A DNA stretch of 48,770 nucleotides, from NCBI GenBank assembly GCA_945861885.1, contig CAMAVR010000023.1:1-48770 (forward strand), read 5' to 3'. The notes under the pieces are model-generated. The model worked only from the letters and a program-made list of their open reading frames with translations, made no database searches and was not told where the DNA came from. Position 1 is the first letter of the stretch. Every line of letters begins with the position of its first letter. The DNA is from Nannocystis exedens (GTDB lineage: Bacteria; Myxococcota_A; Polyangia; Polyangiales; Polyangiaceae). Positions 29,041-36,992 of the stretch are shown here, piece after piece. Made by a program: the position numbers and the translations under genes.

Positions 29041-29710
29041 TGACTTTATTCCAAGTAGTACGAATTTGCTGCATCGCGTCGCCCAGCGACTTGCCGTCGA
29101 GTAGGTTGCCGGCCGGCATGTCATCTTCGGCCGGCCCGTTTATCGTTACTTTAAGTTTCGGAAGGAGCGCCGAGAGGCTCACGTTCTTCCGGACAGTGAT
29201 CTCTCGAGAGGTCGCAGTTTGTTTCGCGCCGGAGAAAAATCCTCGCAGCGTCGTTTCGCTGGTCGCGTGAAAGTCCATCACTCCTTGGCCGCCTGCGCAT
29301 GGAGCGAACGTCTCCTCTTCACCTTGGTAGAGACCGCGGCAGACGAAAAGAAGCTTCTTCTCGCGTAGGAAAAATTGCGGCTGCCCGTCGACGACCTGCC
29401 CGATGTTGCGCACGCGCCCGCCGAGAGTGTGCACCCAAATTTCGCTGTTCTCGTGCAGCTCTTTTGCGGCGGTTTGTTTCACCGCGATTGGTGCATCGAG
29501 CCTCATAAGAGTTTTGGTGACAATCCGCCCGCCATACTCGTAAGAATGCTGTTCGACGGGCGTCACTATGACGATCGCTTCAGCTCTCTGAACAAGATCT
29601 GGAAGCGAAGCGGCAATCGCGAGAGTGCCGTTTGCGCGGGGGGCAGTAAGTGATGCGGCAGCGAACGCGCCAAGCAGCGCGCCATTTGCAATTAAGCGAC
29701 GAAGTCTCAT
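29027..29710 (-). CDS. Exported protein paired with matrixin
   Basis: 227 residues with a signal peptide (core GALLGAFAAASL). The mature domain begins LPDLVQRAEAIVIVTPVEQ and includes the strand-rich segments GRIVTKTLMRLD and KLLFVCRGLY. I know this type of small secreted beta-rich protein as a frequent neighbour of matrixins in myxobacterial genomes, but it has no established function. It overlaps the matrixin start, so the two are made together; an inhibitor, chaperone or surface partner of the protease are all possible. Confidence 0.65.
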   Translation of the reverse strand: MRLRRLIANGALLGAFAAASLTAPRANGTLAIAASLPDLVQRAEAIVIVTPVEQHSYEYGGRIVTKTLMRLDAPIAVKQTAAKELHENSEIWVHTLGGRVRNIGQVVDGQPQFFLREKKLLFVCRGLYQGEEETFAPCAGGQGVMDFHATSETTLRGFFSGAKQTATSREITVRKNVSLSALLPKLKVTINGPAEDDMPAGNLLDGKSLGDAMQQIRTTWNKVNGAQ

Positions 29711-29830
29711 GTTTGGCCACCTTAGCAGCTGGTTCTAAGATGCACGCTTTAGTCAAAAAAAACTCGAAAAACAGGCTAAATTGCGGCAATGGCGGCACAT
29801 TCCGCTGGTGCAGGATGAGCGCTTCAAAAA

Positions 29831-29865
29831 CCGGGCACGTGTACGGGGACGGGCACGTTTACGGG
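29831..29865. repeat. Intergenic GGGCACGTTTACGG-type repeat, copy 2
   Basis: Two half units: GGGCACGTGTACGG and GGGCACGTTTACGG, flanked by CC at the left. It lies just downstream of nadK, between two minus-strand genes. Confidence 0.75.
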
Positions 29866-29892
29866 TTTGTTACTGGTCCGCGATCCGACTCG

Positions 29893-30846
29893 CTATGCTC
29901 TGTTTCGCGTCAGCCCTAGAACCGTTAGCGGTTCGTCCGAGCGGCGCATTGTGAGCACATCGCCGATGGCCGTTTCGACGCCGACATGATCGCCGTCGAG
30001 GAACAGTCTTGCTGATGTCATCTTGTTGCGGATCGTTAATATTGACTCGGCATCAAACGTGCCCACCGCTAACTTTAGCGCGTGCCCTTGTGGTGTGTAC
30101 GGTTCGCGCACTACATATTGAATGCGTGATGAGAGAAGCGGAAGCACTCGCCCTCCGGCGCTCTTTTGCGCAGCGGTTGACCCGGCAGCCGGGCCGACCC
30201 ACATCCCGCTTGAACGCTGCTCTTCTTCTACGGCTGCCCCATCTTTTGATGTCACGCGAAGAATGTATCGGCTCGTCGCTGCGGGGCATGAATGGCAAAA
30301 GAGCGCCTCGTTTAACACCCGATTGTGAACGCACGAACCGTTAAGATCGACGCGCATTCGCGTTAGCTGCGTCGCGATCATTCGCCCGGTGACCGCTTGC
30401 TCCAGTGCCGCGTGAATCGCCCCTTTTTTTGTGGCGCAAAAAAAACCGACCGAGCTCGATGGCGCGCTATTAACGCCCAAAACAGGGATGTGCGAATCGA
30501 CCTGATGCGATGCGGCGAGGAGTGTCCCGTCGCCGCCGACGGTGACGACGAGCCCAAAATGCTTTTCGATTTTTGCGTGCGCCCCGTATTGAACTTGCGC
30601 CGGAATGCCAAGCTCACGAAGCGCTTGTTCGACTTCGGCGACCGCCCCTTCATGCTCTTCGTGCGACCGGCGCATTCGAAGAACCGTCGGGTCGCCAGCG
30701 GCGATTAAGTCGGTAATGCGAGCGTCGTGCTTTTCTTCGACGAGTGTTCGATACGACGTCCTTTTGACGACGACCAAGACGTTCGAAATCACGTTATCGC
30801 GCCGCGGGTGAGCGGGGGTAGAGTGTGAAGCTTTCAACTTCGTCAT
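29893..30846 (-). CDS. nadK: NAD kinase
   Basis: 317 residues. The NAD kinase motif GGDGTLLAASH (104-114) and the NE motif in RVLNEALFC are present. A GSTAAQKSAGG segment stands where other NAD kinases have GSTAYSLSAGG, so the Tyr-Ser pair is changed. The C-terminal all-beta domain follows (RIQYVVREPYTPQ). It phosphorylates NAD to NADP in the cytoplasm, supplying reducing power for isoprenoid and glutathione synthesis. The N-terminal ~20 residues are poorly conserved and a later start is possible. It is divergent from the glutamate-cysteine ligase. Confidence 0.92.
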   Translation of the reverse strand: MTKLKASHSTPAHPRRDNVISNVLVVVKRTSYRTLVEEKHDARITDLIAAGDPTVLRMRRSHEEHEGAVAEVEQALRELGIPAQVQYGAHAKIEKHFGLVVTVGGDGTLLAASHQVDSHIPVLGVNSAPSSSVGFFCATKKGAIHAALEQAVTGRMIATQLTRMRVDLNGSCVHNRVLNEALFCHSCPAATSRYILRVTSKDGAAVEEEQRSSGMWVGPAAGSTAAQKSAGGRVLPLLSSRIQYVVREPYTPQGHALKLAVGTFDAESILTIRNKMTSARLFLDGDHVGVETAIGDVLTMRRSDEPLTVLGLTRNRA

Positions 30847-30940
30847 CTTAGCGCCAGATAGTAGAAATCGAACACCACCTGATCGTCAATTTATTCAGGA
30901 GGCGCCCGGGCTGCCAGCGTGTGCTAGATGCCGGCTTGCT

Positions 30941-32329
30941 ATGATGCCGATCTTAAATGAAGAAGAGTTGATTCGTTCGCACGCCGATTTCTTCCACGTC
31001 TTTACAAATTCAATAAAGCCAGAATCTGCGTTCCGGATCGGTCCAGAAGCCGAAAAGTGCGGCGTGTTTTTAGCCGACGCATCGCCGGTTATGTACGAAC
31101 GCGCTGATGGGATTAGCGGGATTTTGGCGCAATTCATCGAGCGATACGGTTGGGCGCCCGAGTCGGAGAGCGAAGGCGGTCCGGTTATCTCGCTTCAAAA
31201 AAATGGAGCGTCGATCACGCTCGAGCCAGGTGGGCAGCTCGAGTTAAGCGGCAAAGCGGTCGACAACGTGCATCAAGTGTGCGCCGAATTTGTGCGCCAC
31301 ATGCTCGAGCTGAAACCGATTTCGGAGCAGCTCGGCATCCGCTGGCTCGGCCTCGGCTTTCAACCGTTCGCAACCAGGTCCGATCTGAGCTGGGTCCCAA
31401 AAATGCGCTACGGGGTCATGCGCGAGTACTTGCCGACGCGCGGGGCATTCGCGCTCGACATGATGCTGCGAACGTGCACCGTGCAGGCTAATTTTGACTA
31501 CAGCAGCGAAATCGATGCAATGCGAAAAATGCGAGTAGGCCTAAAGCTCTCGCCGCTTACCGCCGCGATGTTTGCAAATAGCCCCTTTTACGAGAAAAAG
31601 CGCTCAGACGCGCTATCGATGCGATCGCGCGTGTGGCTCGATGTCGACAACGACCGGTCGGGGCTCATCCCCCCGCTATGGGCGGAAAGCTCGCGCTTCG
31701 AAGACTACGTCGAGTGGGCGCTCGATGTTCCGATGTTCATGCTCAAACGTAACGGCAAAAAAGTCGCCAACACCGGGCAGACATTTCGCGATTTTTGGAG
31801 AAACGGATACAAAGGCCATCGCGCTTCAGAAGGCGATTGGCAGACGCATCTAAATACTCTGTTCCCCGAAGTCCGACTAAAAAATACAATCGAAGTAAGA
31901 AGCGCAGATTCGCAAGGGCCAGCCGAAGTGTGCGCATTGCCCGCGTTATGGACTGGCATTTACTACGACGAACAAGCGCTGAACGAAGCCGAAGCGATGG
32001 CGGCCGATTGGAGTCTCGCTGAGATCGAACAGCTCCGGTCGCAAGTATGGCGAACCGCACTTCGAACAGAGTTCAAAGGCAGCCCGCTCGTGAAAGTCGC
32101 AGAGCAACTGCTCGAGATCGCCGAAGGGGGCCTAGAGCGGCGAGGAAGAAAAGAAGAGTGCGGGCGCGATGAACGAGTGCACTTAAAAGGGCTAAAACGC
32201 CTAATCGCGCGAGGCATGTGCCCCGCAGAGGCAATCCTAGAGCGCCTAGGCGATGGCCCGCTAAATCCGCAAGCGATCATCAAAGCAGCCGATTTAGGGG
32301 CCGCTTTCGCGCATTTGGCTAGCGAGTGA
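30941..32329 (+). CDS. gshA: Glutamate--cysteine ligase, GCS2/plant-like type
   Basis: 462 residues. Sequence landmarks of the proteobacterial/plant-like GCS2 family are RIGPEAEKCGVF near the N-terminus, GASITLEPGGQLELSG, RWLGLGFQPF and RTCTVQANFDY. The enzyme joins Glu and Cys to gamma-glutamylcysteine, the first step of glutathione synthesis, using ATP. Two adjacent Met codons give the start at 30941. The glutathione synthetase gene is not in the window. A paired inverted copy of the intergenic repeat lies just after its stop. Confidence 0.92.
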   Translation: MMPILNEEELIRSHADFFHVFTNSIKPESAFRIGPEAEKCGVFLADASPVMYERADGISGILAQFIERYGWAPESESEGGPVISLQKNGASITLEPGGQLELSGKAVDNVHQVCAEFVRHMLELKPISEQLGIRWLGLGFQPFATRSDLSWVPKMRYGVMREYLPTRGAFALDMMLRTCTVQANFDYSSEIDAMRKMRVGLKLSPLTAAMFANSPFYEKKRSDALSMRSRVWLDVDNDRSGLIPPLWAESSRFEDYVEWALDVPMFMLKRNGKKVANTGQTFRDFWRNGYKGHRASEGDWQTHLNTLFPEVRLKNTIEVRSADSQGPAEVCALPALWTGIYYDEQALNEAEAMAADWSLAEIEQLRSQVWRTALRTEFKGSPLVKVAEQLLEIAEGGLERRGRKEECGRDERVHLKGLKRLIARGMCPAEAILERLGDGPLNPQAIIKAADLGAAFAHLASE

Positions 32330-32341
32330 TCTCATGGTCCT

Positions 32342-32370
32342 CCCGTAAACGTGCCCGTAAACGTGCCCGG
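32342..32370. repeat. Intergenic repeat, copy 3 (left arm of hairpin)
   Basis: Reads CCCGTAAACGTGCC twice, the reverse complement of copies 1 and 2. With copy 4 it forms a long hairpin of about 17 bp plus TTTTGC/GCAAAA, spanning 32354-32424. Confidence 0.8.
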
Positions 32371-32424
32371 TAGTTTTTGCTGGCAACTCGCTCAGAAAAA
32401 GCAAAAGCCGGGTACGTTTACGGG
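32354..32424. terminator. Hairpin of paired intergenic repeats between convergent genes
   Basis: Copies 3 and 4 are inverted relative to each other, so the transcript of either strand can fold into a long stem with about a 20-base loop. It sits between the stop codons of gshA (plus) and the ML-domain lipoprotein (minus), a fitting place for a two-way terminator. There is no U-run directly after the outer stem, so the role is inferred. Confidence 0.45.
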
Positions 32425-32445
32425 CACGGGCACGTTTACGTGGGC
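32408..32445. repeat. Intergenic repeat, copy 4 (right arm of hairpin)
   Basis: Half units GGGTACGTTTACGG and GGGCACGTTTACGT separated by the GGCAC linker. It is the inverted partner of copy 3. Confidence 0.8.
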
Positions 32446-32518
32446 AGATCAGATTTTCAGATCACGCGTTAGGCCAATGTTGAGGTGGGGGGCCGAGCCC
32501 CTGCCGCCGTAGCTGTGC

Positions 32519-33028
32519 TTACGGAATAAACTTCAACTTCGTATTGATGCAGAAGATCGTGCTTCCGTCTGCGTTCGTCGCATTCGAATTGATGCTCAGC
32601 GTGACGAATGCCGGTGTCGCTGCAGGTGCTGTCTGCACGAACGGGATCGTGTGAATCCCTGGCTCGATCGGGCAAGGAAAGCCGACTTTCGCGCTCTCTT
32701 CGCAGAAATCGCGCGTTGTCTGCGCCGCGGTGAAAATGCCAATTTTGGCTGTTGTGACCGTCTTTGCCCCTTGTACGATTCGCGTTTTTACATCGATCGT
32801 GATCGGGGTTGTTACCGGTGCCGATAGACGCGGCTGATCTGGCGTGATCGAATACGATTTTACCGTCTCGGGTGCCCCTTCACATGTCGTGAATGTCCCC
32901 TCGATTTGGTCTGCATGATCGCCAAGGTCGTTCGACTCAACGGCGGCGGTTGAGGAACATCCGGCCCCACCGACAACCGCGGCAAAGGCGACCATCGTGG
33001 CGACTAGTGACAAATTAAAAGACTTCAT
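32519..33028 (-). CDS. Lipoprotein with ML (MD-2/NPC2-like) lipid-recognition domain
   Basis: 169 residues; signal ends GGAGC with the lipidated Cys at residue 24, and GGAG precedes the ATG by 7 bases. The mature domain carries four cysteines in the ML-domain order: TTCEG, DFCEES, FPCPIEPG and IFCINTKLKF. The block DFCEES..CPIEPG followed by a beta strand and a final C-x-x-x-x-x-K-F strand closely resembles fungal and animal NPC2-type proteins, which bind sterols or phospholipids in a beta-sandwich pocket. ML domains are rare in bacteria. It may carry a lipid between membranes; the ligand is unknown. It lies 84 bases downstream of trpF on the same strand, next to the isoprenoid locus. Confidence 0.72.
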   Translation of the reverse strand: MKSFNLSLVATMVAFAAVVGGAGCSSTAAVESNDLGDHADQIEGTFTTCEGAPETVKSYSITPDQPRLSAPVTTPITIDVKTRIVQGAKTVTTAKIGIFTAAQTTRDFCEESAKVGFPCPIEPGIHTIPFVQTAPAATPAFVTLSINSNATNADGSTIFCINTKLKFIP

Positions 33029-33112
33029 TCCGCGCTCCTAAGCATGGTGGTTAAGCCTGCTGGCTGCAGCTTTGACGCTGTGCCCGTTCAGGTTGAAGAT
33101 CGGGTACTCAGT

Positions 33113-33766
33113 CTACGAACGCAAAACAAGCGCTGCGTTGCGGGTGTTGCGCACAAAAGCAGCAACGCGCGAAAAGTCTTTTCGTCGTGGAGCGCCGGCA
33201 ATTTCGACGCCGCTGGCTGTGTCGACGCAAAATGGCTGAACCGTGGTGACAGCTTCCGCGACATTCTCAGGCGTCAATCCGCCGGCGAGAGTCAGTCGCC
33301 TTGTGCGCGCAAGAGATGTCACCAGATTCCAATCAAATCGCGCGCCGGTACCGCCGAGCGCGCCGGCAACTTTGGCGTCGACGAGAATGTAATCGCCCGG
33401 AAATTTCCGCGCCTTTTCGACGTCGGCTTCGTTTCCGATTCGCACAGCTTTGTAGGCGTGCGGCAGCATCGCTTGCACATCGCTCTCAGGCTCGTCGCCA
33501 TGAAGCTGCAGACATCCGATGCCGGTTGCTTCTCGAAGCGACGCCATTTCAGAAATGGTCATATTGGTCACCACGCCGACTACGAGAAGACTTTTCGGAA
33601 CGGCGCGGACGATCGCTTTTGCTTCACCGATGCTGATGCATCGGGGGCTTTGAGCGACAAAATTCAGCCCAATCGCATCGACATCAAGCTCGGCACACCG
33701 AACCGCATCGCCGACATTCGTCACGCCGCACACTTTGACGTGAACGCGTTTTTGCTCCGCGCTCAT
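33113..33766 (-). CDS. trpF: Phosphoribosylanthranilate isomerase
   Basis: 217 residues from the ATG at 33766, which overlaps the fni stop codon as ATGA and so signals coupled translation. TrpF blocks: HVKVCGVTN (catalytic Cys), DAIGLNF, LQLHGDE, ILVDAK, LAGGLTPENV and VDTASGVE. The enzyme converts phosphoribosylanthranilate to CdRP in tryptophan synthesis. No other trp genes are near, so trpF has been separated from its pathway and placed in an isoprenoid operon. Confidence 0.93.
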   Translation of the reverse strand: MSAEQKRVHVKVCGVTNVGDAVRCAELDVDAIGLNFVAQSPRCISIGEAKAIVRAVPKSLLVVGVVTNMTISEMASLREATGIGCLQLHGDEPESDVQAMLPHAYKAVRIGNEADVEKARKFPGDYILVDAKVAGALGGTGARFDWNLVTSLARTRRLTLAGGLTPENVAEAVTTVQPFCVDTASGVEIAGAPRRKDFSRVAAFVRNTRNAALVLRS

Positions 33767-34815
33767 TCGCCAATCCAAGCGCGAAGCTCGCCGCGAATCA
33801 CTTTTTTGGCACGCTGCAAATCGCGAATTGATCCGCTCGCGGTAAGCAGCATCACCATGCGAAGCTCACGCTCAATTTGCTCGACAAGGCGCGTCGCTTC
33901 TTCACGACCGCCAGAAACAAGCGCTTTGAGCACCGGACGGGCGACGCCGGCCGCGGCCCCGCCTAGCGAAATCGCTTTGGCCACGTCAACGCCAGTCGCG
34001 ACGCCGCCCGTTGCAATCACAGCATCAAAATCGCAACGCGCGACCATCGCTAGGCTCGCCGCTGTCGGAATCCCCCAATCCCACAACGCTTCGCCCGTGG
34101 ATTCACTCGCGCGATCGCCCGATGCACGCGCCCGCATCGTCTCGACGCCGACCCACGATGTTCCCCCTGCGCCAGAGACATCGACATACCGGACTCCGAT
34201 GCTCTTCAGCTGAACCGCGACCTCATAAGAAATGCCGCATCCTGTTTCCTTGACGATCACCGGCTTTTCAAGCGCTTTTACGATGCGTTCAATTGCCGCC
34301 AAGCAGCCGCGAAAATCGCGATCGCCTTCAGGCTGCACCATCTCCATCGCCGGATTGAGATGAATGCACAGCGCATCGGCGTCGATCGATTCGACAAGCC
34401 GCGCCACATCAGCGGTCGACATCGTGCGCGCTTGCACAACGCCGATATTGCCAAACACGAGCGCGTTAGGCGCCACGTCGCGCACGCGATAGCTCGCTGC
34501 CGCGCCCGCCGAAACGTGCATCGCTCGCTGGCTCCCAACGCCAAAAGCGATACCGCGCTCTTCGGCAATCGACGCGAGCTCGCGATTAATCCGCTCGGCG
34601 TCGGACGTCCCCCCCGTCATCGCGGCGATCACGAGCGGCGCGCGCAGCGTCTTGCCGAACATCGTGATCGACGTATCGATGCTCACGGCATCGAGCTCGG
34701 GGAGCGCTTGATGAACCAGCACAACGTCTGAAAATAGGGGCGATACGCCGCGAAAACCGACATCTTCGGTGGCGCAGAGGGCGATGTGATCGGTCTTCCG
34801 GTGGGCGATGCTCAT
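33763..34815 (-). CDS. fni: Type 2 isopentenyl-diphosphate isomerase
   Basis: 350 residues. Family blocks: RKTDHI at the N-terminus, APLVIAAMTGGT, ERGIAFGVGSQR, VIVKETGCGIS, DVSGAGGTSWV and a TGGVATGVDVAKAISLGG phosphate-binding region. This FMN- and NAD(P)H-dependent enzyme interconverts IPP and DMAPP, which the prenyl synthase encoded on the opposite strand needs. Its start touches the upstream dehydrogenase stop with no gap, and its end overlaps trpF. Confidence 0.95.
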   Translation of the reverse strand: MSIAHRKTDHIALCATEDVGFRGVSPLFSDVVLVHQALPELDAVSIDTSITMFGKTLRAPLVIAAMTGGTSDAERINRELASIAEERGIAFGVGSQRAMHVSAGAAASYRVRDVAPNALVFGNIGVVQARTMSTADVARLVESIDADALCIHLNPAMEMVQPEGDRDFRGCLAAIERIVKALEKPVIVKETGCGISYEVAVQLKSIGVRYVDVSGAGGTSWVGVETMRARASGDRASESTGEALWDWGIPTAASLAMVARCDFDAVIATGGVATGVDVAKAISLGGAAAGVARPVLKALVSGGREEATRLVEQIERELRMVMLLTASGSIRDLQRAKKVIRGELRAWIGE

Positions 34816-35778
34816 TCACGGCTCTCCGCTCGTTACTTCGTTTAACAGCGGCTCTCCTCGCAAAAATCGGAGCGCCTCCTGAACCGCTTCGCGCTCCATT
34901 CGCGCTCGGCAGTCGACCGACATCGACCCCATGTGGGCGGTCATAAGGCAGCGTTCGACCGATGCGAGTGGACCGCTGTACGGCTCATGCTCGAAAACAT
35001 CAAGCGCCACCCCCTCAAGATGCCCCTCTTGCAGCACCGAGAAAAGATCGCTCTCATCGACTACTCCGCCGCGCGCCGTATTGATGAGCAGCGCATCACG
35101 CTTCATCGCGAGCAGCTCCGAGCGACGCAAATAACCGCGCGTGCGTGAAGTTAGCGGCACATGCAGCGACACGATGTCTGCCTGCTCAAGAAGCGCCATT
35201 TTATCGACCCACTCAAAACGAAACGCCGCATCAAGAGCGCGGTTTGGGCGAATGTCGTGAGCCAAAATGCGTCGGCAACCAAACGCTTGAAGAAGCGCGA
35301 GAACGCCGCTTCCGATACGCCCAACGCCCACCAGACCGACGGTGACTTCTTCGATCCGCCGCCCCATCCTTCGATTCCACCGGCCGCCGTGAATCTCGCC
35401 GTTCGCGAGGGAAACCCCCCGCAAAAGGTTCAACATCAGCGCCAACGTGAGCTCAACGACCGCTTTTGAAGGGGCATCAGGCGTATAAGCAACCCGAATT
35501 CCCCGGGCGCGCGCCGCTTCGAAATCAACGTTGTCGAGGCCGATCCCCAATCGCACAATAAGCCGTAAATTCGGGCACTCTTTGAATAGCTGTTCGGTTA
35601 GCGGCTCGGTGCCGGCGATGAGCACTTCGGCTCCATCAACCGACTCCGCAACCTCCTGCTCGGTGAGCTTTTTTCCCAGCCGATTCGACAAAAACGGCAC
35701 CCCAGCGGCTTCTAAAAGCTGAAAGGCGCTTTTGTCAACCGCGGCGAACGGGTGGGGCGAGATAAAAAGCTGTGTCAC
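34816..35778 (-). CDS. D-2-hydroxyacid dehydrogenase (phosphoglycerate-dehydrogenase-like)
   Basis: 320 residues from a GTG at 35778, chosen because the family N-terminus starts there; the open frame upstream runs into the coding region of the divergent prenyl synthase. NAD-binding GLVGVGRIGSG, catalytic Arg in INTARGGVVDE, Glu in FEHEP and His in TAHMGS form the usual arrangement of this family. The SerA regulatory C-terminal domain is absent, so the substrate (3-phosphoglycerate or another 2-hydroxyacid) is unclear. It begins the operon with fni and trpF. A -10-like TATAGT (35788-35793) lies only about 10 bases before the GTG, so its transcript may be nearly leaderless. Confidence 0.88.
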   Translation of the reverse strand: MTQLFISPHPFAAVDKSAFQLLEAAGVPFLSNRLGKKLTEQEVAESVDGAEVLIAGTEPLTEQLFKECPNLRLIVRLGIGLDNVDFEAARARGIRVAYTPDAPSKAVVELTLALMLNLLRGVSLANGEIHGGRWNRRMGRRIEEVTVGLVGVGRIGSGVLALLQAFGCRRILAHDIRPNRALDAAFRFEWVDKMALLEQADIVSLHVPLTSRTRGYLRRSELLAMKRDALLINTARGGVVDESDLFSVLQEGHLEGVALDVFEHEPYSGPLASVERCLMTAHMGSMSVDCRARMEREAVQEALRFLRGEPLLNEVTSGEP

Positions 35779-35829
35779 AGTACTGCGACTATAGCGGCGG
35801 ATTTCACCCCGTCGCGCGATTGTTCGCGG

Positions 35830-35859
35830 TTGACCATGGCGCATGTCGTCCCGTAACTT
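35830..35859 (+). promoter_or_regulatory. Possible promoter of the mevalonate operon
   Basis: TTGACC (35830-35835) and TAACTT (35854-35859) with 18 bases between. A start near 35866 would place the ribosome site AGAGGT at the very 5' end of the transcript, just ahead of the ATT start codon. The -10 match is weak. Confidence 0.35.
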
Positions 35860-35868
35860 ACGCGGTAC

Positions 35869-35883
35869 AGAGGTAATCAGATT
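35869..35883 (+). promoter_or_regulatory. Ribosome binding site and ATT start codon of prenyl synthase
   Basis: AGAGGT (35869-35874) is followed by six bases and then ATT (35881-35883). In this frame no ATG, GTG or TTG occurs between the stop codon at 35854 and the ATG at 36085, while conserved prenyl synthase sequence begins well before 36085. ATT is a known rare start (infC and pcnB in E. coli). An ATA at 35893 is the other candidate. Confidence 0.55.
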
Positions 35884-36975
35884 AATCGTCAAATAGCTGA
35901 AAGTACGGCAGAATATGGCCATTCGTCGGCGCGATTCAAAGCGTATGGCGCCGGCGTCAAGAGCGACGTCGAGCGTCTCCTCGCGCGTTTTTTTGTCGAG
36001 TCGGAGTTTTTTGGCGACCCGCTCGTAGCGCCGGCGCTTCAAGAGCTCGTCACTCGAGGCGGCAAGCGGCTTCGGCCAACGCTCATGTGCGCGGCATTCG
36101 AAGCGTGCGGAGGCTACAAAAGGCACAACGGCTCTTCGAGCGATGACAGCGTTGAAGGGGCCATTTTACCGGCGGCCGCCGCTTTAGAGCTCCTGCAAGC
36201 TTACCTGCTGATTCACGACGATTGGATGGATGGGGACGAGACGCGTCGCGGTGCCCCATCGGTTCATGTTGCGCTAGCAGAGCGTGTTCAAGATCGCGAT
36301 TTGGGGAATGCGCTCGCGATTTTAGCCGGCGATTTGGGCGTTAGTCTCGCGCAAGAGCTCTTTTTTCGCACACGCGTCGAGTCGTCGCGCCTCGTTCACG
36401 CCGCCGCCGAATTTGCCGCGATGCAACGCGAAGTCGTCATCGGTCAGGCGATCGACATGACCGGCGTAAGTCGTGACGCAAGTTCGATCGAGCAGATGCA
36501 CGATCTAAAAACAGGGAGCTACACCGTGCGCGGCCCAATGCTTATCGGTGCGGCGCTCGCAGGCGCATCGCCAACTGTGCGTGACGCAATCGCCCGGATC
36601 GCGAAGCCGCTCGGAATTGCGTTTCAACTCCGTGACGATCTGCTCGGTTTGTTCGGCGATCCAGCGGTAACAGGCAAACCGCGCGGCACCGATTTGCGGC
36701 GCGGCAAGCGAACAGCACTCGTAGTAGAGCTAGAGCGCGATACGCGGTCAGAGCGGCTATTTTCAAGAGTATTTGGCGATAGCAGCGCACCGAACGATGA
36801 AGTCGAAGCGCTCATCGCAAGAGCGCAAGAGTGCGGGGCGAAAGAGCGCGTTGAAATGCGCCTCGCCGAATTGGCCAGCGCATCCGAGCAAGCGCTTGAC
36901 GCCGCCGATCTAGTAGGGCACGGAAGGGAGCTTCTTCGCGGTGCCATCGGTACGCTTACCGATCGAGCAAATTAA
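35881..36975 (+). CDS. Short-chain (E)-prenyl diphosphate synthase, ATT start
   Basis: 364 residues when started at ATT. The motif GGKRLRP (60-66) lies upstream of the first in-frame ATG (36085), so the gene must begin before it; the N-terminal helix KSDVERLLARFF also fits the family. The first aspartate motif is DDWMD (113-117); the second region reads RDDLLGLFGD (251-260), the form seen in actinobacterial and myxobacterial enzymes where the last Asp of the standard motif is replaced. A KTGSYT segment sits between them. It joins DMAPP and IPP into geranyl, farnesyl or longer diphosphates. It heads the mevalonate operon; mvk follows after 17 bases. Confidence 0.85.
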   Translation: MNRQIAESTAEYGHSSARFKAYGAGVKSDVERLLARFFVESEFFGDPLVAPALQELVTRGGKRLRPTLMCAAFEACGGYKRHNGSSSDDSVEGAILPAAAALELLQAYLLIHDDWMDGDETRRGAPSVHVALAERVQDRDLGNALAILAGDLGVSLAQELFFRTRVESSRLVHAAAEFAAMQREVVIGQAIDMTGVSRDASSIEQMHDLKTGSYTVRGPMLIGAALAGASPTVRDAIARIAKPLGIAFQLRDDLLGLFGDPAVTGKPRGTDLRRGKRTALVVELERDTRSERLFSRVFGDSSAPNDEVEALIARAQECGAKERVEMRLAELASASEQALDAADLVGHGRELLRGAIGTLTDRAN

Positions 36976-36992
36976 GGCTGGAGGATCCCTGG

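Noticed and set aside
35779..36126. N-terminal extension of the hydroxyacid dehydrogenase
   Set aside because: The open frame continues upstream of GTG 35778 but encodes Arg-rich sequence unlike the family and overlaps the prenyl synthase.
36085..36975. Prenyl synthase starting at the first ATG (36085)
   Set aside because: This would remove GGKRLRP, which is essential in the family and is intact just upstream in the same frame.
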